A DNA stretch of 5,441 bases, from assembly GCA_003455715.1 (NCBI GenBank), contig DMQJ01000136.1, forward strand, positions 1 through 5,441. The letters are read 5' to 3'. Position numbers and translations under genes: made by a program. The notes beneath the pieces were generated by a model that ran no database searches, had not been told where the DNA came from, and saw nothing but the letters and a program-made list of their open reading frames with translations. This document shows, piece by piece, positions 1 to 5,441 of the stretch (the stretch's first letter is position 1; each line of letters starts with the position of its first letter). Source of the DNA: Acidimicrobiaceae bacterium (GTDB lineage: Bacteria > Actinomycetota > Acidimicrobiia > Acidimicrobiales > Ilumatobacteraceae).

Positions 1-1200
1 GAGCAGGCCGCCACCTGGGGCAACGCCGGCTGGTTCTCCAGCCTCGCCGACGAGGCCGCTGCCGCCGAGGTGACGTCATCGCTGCTCGCCGAACTGCGTT
101 CCGGCGCAGAGGGCGCCAACGCTGCTTACACCCGCTTCGCCGAGTATCTGCGCGGCACCTACATGCCGTCGGCAACGCCAGTCGACGGCTGCGGACCCGA
201 CCTCTACCGCGTGGGTGTGCGCGAGTTCCTCGGCGCCGACCTCGACCCGCAGGAGATGTACGACTGGGCGTGGCACGACTTCCATGCGCTGCGCGCCGAC
301 ATCCAGCGCACCTGCGCGGAGATCCTTCCCGGCGCTTCGTTCGCCGAGGTCATCCACCTGCTCGACCACGACCCCTCGCCGGAGCGTGCCGTGCACGGCG
401 TCGACGCGTACCAGGCGTGGCTGCAGGAACTCACCGACGAGGCGCTCCGCCGCAGCACCCAGTGGTTCGAGATCCCCCAGCAGATCAATCGGTGCGAGGC
501 CTACATCCCGCCGGAGGGTTCGGCCGCGGCCGCGTACTACACCGGCCCGTCGGAAGACTTCACCCGGCCCGGGCGCACGTGGTACCCCGCGCTCGGCCGC
601 ACCCAGTTCCCCAAGTGGGGCGACGTCACCACCTGCTACCACGAGAGTGTGCCCGGCCACCATCTGCAGATCGGCTACGCCAAGGTGCAGGCAGCGTCGC
701 TCAGTCGCCTGCAGCGCAACGGGTTCATCAGCGGCCACGGCGAGGGGTGGGCCCTCTACGCCGAGGCGCTGTGCGACGAGTTCGGATGGTTCCGCAACGC
801 CGACGAACGGCTGGGCTTCCTGTGCGGGCAGATCCTGCGCACCGTGCGCGTCATCATCGACATCGGCATGCACCTCGGGTACCGCATTCCGGAGGGCACC
901 ACGCTCAGCGACGGCACGCCCTTCCACGGCGGCGAGGTGTGGACCGCCGACTTGGCATTCGAGTTCGCGGTGAAGGAAACCGGCAACACCGAGGAGTTCA
1001 TGCGCAGCGAGATCGACCGTTACCTCGGGTGGCCAGCGCAGGCCATCAGCTACAAGATCGGCCAGCGCGAATGGGTGGCCGCCCGCGCAGAGTCGCAGGC
1101 GCGCGAGGGCGCTGCCTTCGACCTGAAGGCGTGGCACACCCGGGCGTTGCAGCTGGGCCCCATCGGCCTCGGCCAACTTCGCACCGAGCTCACCCGCTGA
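1..1200 (+). CDS. DUF885-family putative zinc metallopeptidase, 5'-truncated by the window edge
   Basis: The frame is open from base 1 to the TGA at 1198-1200, giving 399 visible residues. There is no convincing start inside the window; the GTG at 70 is just an internal valine codon. The family assignment rests on HESVPGHH (codons from base 640), the DUF885 hallmark, which contains an HE pair and downstream histidines suited to zinc binding. About 25 residues later comes GHGEGWALYAE (from base 733), whose glutamates are the likely third ligand and which is also characteristic of DUF885. Family members usually have about 550-600 residues, so roughly 150-200 N-terminal residues, including any signal peptide, lie upstream. 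DUF885 proteins are thought to be related to zinc peptidases of the M3/M32 type, but the substrate of this one cannot be read from sequence. The next gene starts 17 bases downstream on the same strand, suggesting co-transcription. I am confident of the family and not of the reaction. Confidence 0.9.
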   Translation, partial: EQAATWGNAGWFSSLADEAAAAEVTSSLLAELRSGAEGANAAYTRFAEYLRGTYMPSATPVDGCGPDLYRVGVREFLGADLDPQEMYDWAWHDFHALRADIQRTCAEILPGASFAEVIHLLDHDPSPERAVHGVDAYQAWLQELTDEALRRSTQWFEIPQQINRCEAYIPPEGSAAAAYYTGPSEDFTRPGRTWYPALGRTQFPKWGDVTTCYHESVPGHHLQIGYAKVQAASLSRLQRNGFISGHGEGWALYAEALCDEFGWFRNADERLGFLCGQILRTVRVIIDIGMHLGYRIPEGTTLSDGTPFHGGEVWTADLAFEFAVKETGNTEEFMRSEIDRYLGWPAQAISYKIGQREWVAARAESQAREGAAFDLKAWHTRALQLGPIGLGQLRTELTR

Positions 1201-1217
1201 GCGGCCAGACCCGTTCC

Positions 1218-2768
1218 ATGGCTGCCACGTTCGAAACCGTCCACGGCTACTGCTGGCCCCACTCGGTGGAGGCCGGCGAGAGCGTGGCTCTGCACCTGTC
1301 GTCGCCCCGCGGGCTGCCCGTGTCGGTGGAGGTGGCGCGGGTGGGGGCGCACCGCACGGTGGTGCACAACGAGCGTGCGCTGCCGGCCGAGTTCCATGCC
1401 GTACCCTCCGGGGCCGCGCAGCACGGATGCGACTGGCCTGCTGCGCTCACGCTCACCGTGCCCGGCGAGTGGCGCTCGGGCTACTACGAGGTGGTGCTGC
1501 AGGTGGAGGTGGATGGCAAGGTGCGCCGCAGCCACGCCTTCTTCGTGGTGAGGCCCGCGGCGGGCGCACCCACCACCGCCACGGCGCTGCTCGCGCTGGC
1601 CACCAACACCATGTACGCGTACAACGACTTCGGTGGGCCGAGCCTGTACACCGGCGGCACGCAGTCGGCGCTGCAGCGGCCGATGGCCCCGGGGTTCCTC
1701 TACAAGCCGCCGGGCCACGGGCGCCGGGTCACCACCGTGCACAGTCCCGACCCGCAGATGGCGGCCCACGTGGGCTACCTGCAGCTCAACAAGCTGTCGC
1801 CGTGGGCGGGCTCCACCGGTTGGCCCGACTGGGAGCTGCCGTTCGTGCAGTGGGCCGAACGCAACGGCTACGAGATCGACGTGGTCACCAACGCCGACCT
1901 GGAGGACCACCCCGAGTTGCTGCTCGACGGCCGCTACCCGCTGTACCTCAGCGTCGGCCACGACGAGTACTGGTCGGCAGGCATGCGCGACACGGTGGAG
2001 TCGTTCATCGCTCGCGGCGGCAACGCTGCGTTCCTGTCGGGCAACACCGCGTTCTGGCAGGTGCGGATGGAGGGTCGGGATGGCGGCCATGGCGCGGCGG
2101 GGGCGGGTCCGGCCACCGTGATGGTGGGCTACAAGGGGCGGTTCAAGAACGACCCCGTGTACGGCACCGCTCGCCAGCCCGAGCTCACCAGCATCTGGAG
2201 CGACCACCTCATCGGCCGCCCCGAGAACCACATGACCGGGGTGAGCTTCACCCGCGGCGGCTATCACCGCATCGGCAAGCGGGTCACCCGCGGCGCCGGC
2301 GGCTACACGGTGCACCGGGCCGAGCACTGGCTGTTCGATGGCACTGGCCTCGGCTACGGCGACGTGCTCGGGGCCAAGGCCGTGGTGGTGGGCTATGAAT
2401 GCGACGGCTGCGAGTTCACGTACCGCGACGGCCTGCCCTACCCCACCGGCGCCGACGGTACGCCCACCAACTTCGAGATCCTGGCCACCGCCCCCGCCGC
2501 GCACTTCACCCGCACCACCGCCACCCGCCCACCTGCACCCAACGAACCATCAGAGATCGAGTTCATCGCCTCGCGGGTGTTCGGCAGCCACGACCCGGCC
2601 GACGTGGAGCGCATCGCCCACGGGTATGCCGTGCTGGGCAGCTACGTCTCGAGCGGCGGTGGCACGGTGGTCACCTCCGGGTCCACCGACTGGGCCCACG
2701 GCCTCGCCGAGCGCGACCCCGACGTGGAGCAGATCACCCACAACCTGTTGCGGCGGCTAGGCCGGTAG
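1218..2768 (+). CDS. N,N-dimethylformamidase large-subunit-like protein (stand-alone, 516 aa)
   Basis: The product has 516 residues, starting at the ATG at 1218 and ending at the TAG at 2766-2768. Residues about 8-113 look like an Ig-like beta-sandwich, ending in a run of alternating hydrophobic strands (SGYYEVVLQVEVDG). From about residue 120 the sequence matches the catalytic region of the N,N-dimethylformamidase (DMFase) large subunit: TMYAYNDFGG (131-140), YLSVGHDEYWS (243-253), AFLSGNTAFWQVR (271-283) and VVGYECDG (390-397). Known DMFase hydrolyses dimethylformamide to dimethylamine and formate with mononuclear iron bound by two tyrosines and a glutamate. E250 in GHDEYW is the probable glutamate ligand. 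Y133, Y135, Y144, Y162 and Y187 are candidate tyrosines, and E394 a candidate second-shell acid. The known large subunit has about 760 residues and pairs with a small subunit; this protein is shorter and no small-subunit gene is seen. No signal peptide or membrane segment is apparent. No strong Shine-Dalgarno precedes the ATG, consistent with coupling to the upstream gene. The family is well supported; dimethylformamide as substrate is not, and an unknown amide is more likely. Confidence 0.85.
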   Translation: MAATFETVHGYCWPHSVEAGESVALHLSSPRGLPVSVEVARVGAHRTVVHNERALPAEFHAVPSGAAQHGCDWPAALTLTVPGEWRSGYYEVVLQVEVDGKVRRSHAFFVVRPAAGAPTTATALLALATNTMYAYNDFGGPSLYTGGTQSALQRPMAPGFLYKPPGHGRRVTTVHSPDPQMAAHVGYLQLNKLSPWAGSTGWPDWELPFVQWAERNGYEIDVVTNADLEDHPELLLDGRYPLYLSVGHDEYWSAGMRDTVESFIARGGNAAFLSGNTAFWQVRMEGRDGGHGAAGAGPATVMVGYKGRFKNDPVYGTARQPELTSIWSDHLIGRPENHMTGVSFTRGGYHRIGKRVTRGAGGYTVHRAEHWLFDGTGLGYGDVLGAKAVVVGYECDGCEFTYRDGLPYPTGADGTPTNFEILATAPAAHFTRTTATRPPAPNEPSEIEFIASRVFGSHDPADVERIAHGYAVLGSYVSSGGGTVVTSGSTDWAHGLAERDPDVEQITHNLLRRLGR

Positions 2769-2771
2769 GAC

Positions 2772-2816
2772 GCCGTGGCTCGGAGCTCCGAGGCTCGGGG
2801 CGCCGTCACCCACGGC
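2772..2816. terminator. Candidate bidirectional terminator between convergent genes
   Basis: The genes ending at 2768 (+) and 2806 (-) converge with 37 bases between them. In this gap CTCGGAGCTCCGAG (2779-2792) is a perfect 14-base palindrome. It is flanked by a 7-base inverted repeat, GCCGTGG (2772-2778) and CCACGGC (2810-2816); the right arm lies in the last codons of the minus-strand gene. Either pairing would read the same from both strands, which suits two converging transcripts. There is no T-tract on either side, so this is not a classical intrinsic terminator, although U-tract-poor hairpins are often proposed in high-GC actinobacteria. In such GC-rich DNA short inverted repeats also arise by chance. 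Confidence 0.35.
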
Positions 2817-3969
2817 TGAACGGGCCACCCGGCCCGAACGCCGCGGCCTCGAACCGGCGGCCCAGCAACGCGTAGCCCTCCGGGCTCGGGTGCAGGCGGT
2901 CGTAGAGCAGATGCTGGTCGGCCTCACCGAACAACGACAGCCCGTCGACGTAGTGCAGGTTCGCGTCGCCAGCCTCGCGTCGAGACGTGACAATGAAATC
3001 GAGTGCACCGCGGATCCATTGCAGGGTGAGCGGGAAGGGGCGCACCTCCGCGGGTGCGCCCACCACGGTGAAGCCACCGTCAGCGTGCGGCACGGTGGGG
3101 CCCGGGTGGTCTTCGGCCATCGGGCAGAAGATGGGCGACGAGATGAGCACCGGCGTGGTGGGCTGACGGTCGCGGATGCTGTCGAGCAGGCCGTGCACAG
3201 CGGGGGTGAACGTGCGCTGGTTCATCGAGTTGGCGTTCACTAGGTTGATGCCCAACTTGAGGCTGATCACATCGGCCGGGTGGGCGCCGATCACCCGACC
3301 CATGAACGGGTCGAGTTGGCACTGCCCGGCGAGGCCGAACGACGTGAGTTCCACCCCGGCGCGCTGCGCCACCTGCGCGGGCCAGGCGTCGAACGGGCGG
3401 TCGACGTCCATGCAGTGGCTGATGCTCGACCCGTAGTGGGTCCAGCGCACCGGCTTGCGCGGCGCCTCCGTCACCTCGGCCCCGGCGGCGACGCGCAGCG
3501 CCTGGATCTCCACCGAGGCATTGGTGGGCAGCCAGATTTCGATCGCCTTGTGGTGGTCGCCGAGGCCTGCCCACGTGAGGGTGCTCGGGCCGCCGTTCTC
3601 GAACGTGATGCCTTCGGGCCCCTTCGTGCGGTCGATGTGCACGAACGAGCCGCCCTCGGCCACCACGTCGGGCTGCACGGCGCCATCGACGGTCATCTGG
3701 AAGATGGGCAGGCGTAGCTCGCTGCCCACCGTGTGCAGGGTGCGTGTGTGCACCGTGAGTTCCACCACCGGCGAGCTGGTGGAGAACGCGATGCGCACAC
3801 CGGAGGGCAGGGCGATCATCGTGTTCATGAACAGGTCGGGAATCTGCGGCCTGGTCCACGCGGGAAGACGACGTGGCAGCACACCCCCCGGCGTACGATC
3901 CAGTTCGAACGCGCCTCGCACCTCCACGGGCAAGGCATCCACGGCTACTTCACGAAGCGACGACGACAT
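2806..3969 (-). CDS. SGNH/GDSL-type hydrolase (esterase-like) with N-terminal beta-sandwich domain
   Basis: From the ATG at 3969-3967 the product has 387 residues. Residues about 18-165 form an N-terminal region rich in beta strands, opening with a stretch (GAFELDRTPGGVLPRRLPAW) that I recognise from actinobacterial two-domain SGNH proteins. The catalytic domain follows with the blocks in order: YGSSIS (179-184; nucleophile S182, codon 3424-3426), GLAGQC (212-217; oxyanion-hole glycine), LGIN (239-242; block III, Gly-x-Asn) and DRLHPSPEGY (357-366; catalytic D357 and H360). Block I is G-S-S rather than G-D-S, as in several SGNH subfamilies. All triad residues are present, so the enzyme is probably active as an esterase, deacetylase or lipase-like hydrolase; the substrate is unknown. 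There is no signal peptide or membrane segment, so it is probably cytoplasmic. The start is uncertain: in-frame ATGs at 3990 and 4050 would overlap the divergent neighbour more, while GTGs at 3942, 3927 and 3921 would shorten the protein. The 3969 start keeps the conserved opening and minimises overlap. Confidence 0.88.
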   Translation of the reverse strand: MSSSLREVAVDALPVEVRGAFELDRTPGGVLPRRLPAWTRPQIPDLFMNTMIALPSGVRIAFSTSSPVVELTVHTRTLHTVGSELRLPIFQMTVDGAVQPDVVAEGGSFVHIDRTKGPEGITFENGGPSTLTWAGLGDHHKAIEIWLPTNASVEIQALRVAAGAEVTEAPRKPVRWTHYGSSISHCMDVDRPFDAWPAQVAQRAGVELTSFGLAGQCQLDPFMGRVIGAHPADVISLKLGINLVNANSMNQRTFTPAVHGLLDSIRDRQPTTPVLISSPIFCPMAEDHPGPTVPHADGGFTVVGAPAEVRPFPLTLQWIRGALDFIVTSRREAGDANLHYVDGLSLFGEADQHLLYDRLHPSPEGYALLGRRFEAAAFGPGGPFSRG

Positions 3970-5434
3970 GCGCCCGAACGTACTCCTCATCACGCTCGAC
4001 CAGTTCAGGGGAGACTCGCTCTCCTGTGCCGACCACCCGGTGGTGCGCACCCCACACCTCGACGAGTTGGCGGCGGACGGTGTGCGCTTCGCCCGTCACT
4101 ACTCGCAGGCGGCCCCGTGCGCGCCAGGCCGGGCGGCGCTCTACACGGGCACCTACCAGATGAACAATCGGGTGGTGGCCAACGGCACCCCGCTCGACCA
4201 CCGCTTCGACAACGTGGCCCGGGTGGGGTTGCGGGCGGGCTACCAGCCGGTGATGTTCGGCTACACCGACGTGGGCGCCGACCCGCGCACCATCACCGAC
4301 CCCGGCGACTGGCGCCTGTCCACCTACGAGGGCGTGCTGCCCGGGTTCGACGAGGTGCTGCGCCTCGACGAGCACCACACGGCCTGGCTCGAATGGCTGG
4401 CCACGCTGGGCTACGACGTGTCGGCCGGCCCCGACCACATGCTGTCCACCGAGCACGAACGACCCGAGGCCCACAGCGTCACCACGTTCCTCACCGATCG
4501 GTTCTTCGAGTGGCTGGAGGCACCCACGGGCGGGTCGCGGCCGGGCGAGCCGTGGTTCGCCCACCTCAGCTACATCCGCCCTCACCCTCCGTACGACGCG
4601 GCCGGCAGCTACGCCACCATGTACGACCCGGCATCGCTGCCCGACCCGCTGCCCATCCCCGCCGAGCGGCACAAGGTGCACGAGGTACTACTCAGCGGCA
4701 CGGGAGCAACCGCCCCAACCGACCCGGCCGCCATCCGCCATCTGCGCAGCCAGTACTGGGGGATGATCACCGAGGTCGACCATCACATGGGGCGCCTGTG
4801 GCAGCGGCTGCGCGAGCGCGACGAGTGGCACAACACGATCGTCGTGGTCACTGCCGACCACGGCGAGCAACTGTGCGATCAGGGGCTCGTGCAGAAGGCC
4901 GGCTTCTTCGAGAGCAGCTACCACATCATCGGCATCGTGCGCGACCCTCGCCATCCCGAGGGTCACGGCACGGTGGTCACCGACTTCACGGAGAATGTCG
5001 ACATCGTTCCCACCATCTGCGAGGCGCTCGACCAGCCGGTGCCGCTGCAGTGCGACGGCTTCCCGCTCACGCCGTTCCTGCGCAGCGAGCGGCCTACTGG
5101 GTGGCGCGACGCCGCACACTGGGAGTGGGACTGGCGCGACGCCTACATCCCTCGCGGCGAGAACCCGTGGCCGTGGGACCGCCGGCTGGAGAAGATGAAC
5201 CTGGCCACATTGCGCACCGACCGCTACGCCTACGTGCAGTTCGGCGACGGCGACTGGTTGTGCTTCGACCTTGCCGACCCCACCTGGAACACCCGCGTCA
5301 CCGACCCTGCCGTGGTGCTCCCACTAGCCCAGCAGATGCTGGTGTGGCGCCAGGCCCACCTCGACCGCCAGATGACCGGCATGCTCCTGCGCAACGGCGG
5401 CATCGGCCGCCCACCCCAACCCCGTTTTACGTAA
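3968..5434 (+). CDS. Sulfatase-fold hydrolase, phosphonate monoester hydrolase / arylsulfatase-like
   Basis: The product has 488 residues and belongs to the alkaline phosphatase superfamily. The start at 3968 is well placed because the conserved first strand begins at once (MRPNVLLITLDQ). D11-Q12 occupies the first metal-ligand position; Asp-Gln there, rather than the Asp-Asp of arylsulfatases, is typical of phosphonate monoester hydrolases (PMH). CAPGR (51-55) is the CxPxR motif, in which C51 (codon 4118-4120) would become formylglycine; R55 is the partner. Further matches to PMH, from memory, are YQMNNRVVANGTPLD (63-77), GYTDVGADPRT (98-108), RPHPPY (204-209, H206), GMITEVD (265-271), ADHGEQL (296-302, metal ligands D297 and H298), K310 and the C-terminal WEWDWRD (385-391). 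PMHs have about 510-520 residues, so this is slightly short but complete. Such enzymes cleave phosphonate monoesters, phosphodiesters and sulfate monoesters promiscuously. Activity needs a formylglycine-generating enzyme or equivalent, which is not in the window. No signal peptide is seen, so it is likely cytoplasmic. The superfamily is certain; the preferred substrate is not. Confidence 0.92.
   Translation: MRPNVLLITLDQFRGDSLSCADHPVVRTPHLDELAADGVRFARHYSQAAPCAPGRAALYTGTYQMNNRVVANGTPLDHRFDNVARVGLRAGYQPVMFGYTDVGADPRTITDPGDWRLSTYEGVLPGFDEVLRLDEHHTAWLEWLATLGYDVSAGPDHMLSTEHERPEAHSVTTFLTDRFFEWLEAPTGGSRPGEPWFAHLSYIRPHPPYDAAGSYATMYDPASLPDPLPIPAERHKVHEVLLSGTGATAPTDPAAIRHLRSQYWGMITEVDHHMGRLWQRLRERDEWHNTIVVVTADHGEQLCDQGLVQKAGFFESSYHIIGIVRDPRHPEGHGTVVTDFTENVDIVPTICEALDQPVPLQCDGFPLTPFLRSERPTGWRDAAHWEWDWRDAYIPRGENPWPWDRRLEKMNLATLRTDRYAYVQFGDGDWLCFDLADPTWNTRVTDPAVVLPLAQQMLVWRQAHLDRQMTGMLLRNGGIGRPPQPRFT
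3977..3982 (-). promoter_or_regulatory. Candidate -10 element for a leaderless SGNH hydrolase transcript
   Basis: Read on the minus strand, TACGTT fits the actinobacterial -10 pattern TAnnnT and ends 7 bases before the ATG at 3969. That spacing would start transcription at or next to the start codon, a leaderless message of a kind common in actinobacteria. No convincing -35 is present. The site lies within codons 4-5 of the divergent sulfatase-fold gene, as it must given the lack of an intergenic gap. As an alternative to leaderless initiation, GAGGAG on the minus strand (3988-3983) could act as a ribosome binding site 13 bases from the ATG, rather far for good function. Short matches like this are common by chance, so confidence is low. 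Confidence 0.22.
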
Positions 5435-5436
5435 AA
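5425..5436. repeat. Perfect 12-base palindrome TTTTACGTAAAA over a stop codon
   Basis: TTTTACGTAAAA is an exact inverted repeat containing the TAA stop (5432-5434) of the sulfatase-fold gene. It is AT-rich (10 of 12 bases) in strongly GC-rich DNA and so stands out. It could be an operator for a dimeric regulator controlling the next gene, part of a promoter, or a weak terminator element. A zero-loop palindrome of this composition would make a poor RNA hairpin, so a DNA-binding site is the more natural reading. The window ends 5 bases later, so the downstream context is missing. Confidence 0.4.
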
Positions 5437-5441
5437 GGTGA
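5434..5441 (+). promoter_or_regulatory. Possible ribosome binding site for a gene beyond the right edge
   Basis: AAAGGTGA resembles the Shine-Dalgarno core (it contains AAAGG and AGGTGA, both complementary to parts of the 16S rRNA 3' end). It directly follows the stop of the sulfatase-fold gene, so a same-strand gene may start just past the window, in an operon with it. The GTG at 5438-5440 could instead be a start codon. Only 7 bases follow the stop, so this cannot be tested here. Confidence 0.25.

Noticed and set aside
76..1176. A 366-codon minus-strand open frame across the DUF885 gene
   Set aside because: It lies opposite the clear HESVPGHH/EGWALYAE gene, has a shadow-like composition (Val, Ala, Gly, Arg) and no known motif.
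1194..1204. Small hairpin CCGCT-G-AGCGG over the DUF885 stop codon
   Set aside because: A 5-base stem with a one-base centre cannot form a usable RNA hairpin, and it lies between two genes probably transcribed together.
270..1217. Upstream extension of the frame of the dimethylformamidase-like gene
   Set aside because: This stretch overlaps the DUF885 gene in another frame, and its translation is Arg/Pro-rich without motifs. Family similarity begins after the ATG at 1218.
1050..2504. A 484-codon open frame on the minus strand opposite the dimethylformamidase-like gene
   Set aside because: Its translation is low-complexity, rich in Arg, Gly, Val, His and Ala, with no recognisable motif. It is antisense to a gene with strong family motifs; high GC removes stop codons from such frames.
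3894..3899. TACGAT as a -10 element for the sulfatase-fold gene
   Set aside because: It fits TAnnnT but has no convincing -35, would give a leader of about 60 bases with only a weak ribosome site, and lies in SGNH coding sequence. It is not distinguishable from chance.
3903..3910. GTTCGAAC palindrome as an operator or SOS box
   Set aside because: An 8-base palindrome is common by chance. The actinobacterial LexA box has outward CGAAC...GTTCG halves with a spacer, which this lacks, and the site is inside coding sequence.
3455..3967. Upstream extension of the frame of the sulfatase-fold gene
   Set aside because: It is antisense to the SGNH catalytic and N-terminal regions and shows no domain. 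The sulfatase fold begins at the ATG at 3968.
3950..4681. A 243-codon minus-strand open frame inside the sulfatase-fold gene
   Set aside because: It is rich in Val, Gly, Arg and His, has no motif, and is fully antisense to a confidently assigned gene.

Overview
The window is GC-rich throughout, with strong G/C bias at third codon positions. That produces many long spurious open frames, including antisense ones. Together with the protein types, this suggests a high-GC actinobacterium, possibly an environmental Acidimicrobiia-like lineage. The taxonomic guess is inference and is weak. No rRNA, tRNA, CRISPR array, insertion sequence or phage gene is visible. Coding density is nearly complete: no stretch longer than about 40 bases lacks a gene.

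The layout is four protein genes. (1) Bases 1-1200 (+) are the 3' two thirds or so of a DUF885-family putative zinc peptidase, cut by the left window edge. (2) Bases 1218-2768 (+), 17 bases downstream and probably in the same transcript, encode a 516-residue protein of the N,N-dimethylformamidase large-subunit family, shorter than the biochemically known enzyme and with no small-subunit gene beside it. (3) Bases 2806-3969 (-) encode a two-domain SGNH/GDSL-type hydrolase that converges on gene 2; a GC-rich inverted repeat sits between the two stop codons. (4) Bases 3968-5434 (+) encode a sulfatase-fold hydrolase that most resembles phosphonate monoester hydrolases, with a formylglycine-type CxPxR active site.

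Genes 3 and 4 are divergent, and their predicted start codons share the palindrome CATG, so there is no intergenic promoter space. Any promoters must lie inside the opposing coding region, or the SGNH start is misassigned. Immediately after gene 4 a perfect 12-base AT-rich palindrome spans the stop codon, followed by a purine-rich stretch that may be a ribosome binding site for a gene beyond the window.

All four products are predicted hydrolases: peptide, amide, ester, and sulfate or phosphonate ester. The region therefore looks like a catabolic or scavenging neighbourhood. No transporter, regulator or shared substrate is visible, so a common pathway is only a hypothesis. I see no clear evidence of a wholly new system. 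The most unusual points are the start-codon overlap, the stand-alone dimethylformamidase-like protein and the altered residues in the sulfatase-fold enzyme.
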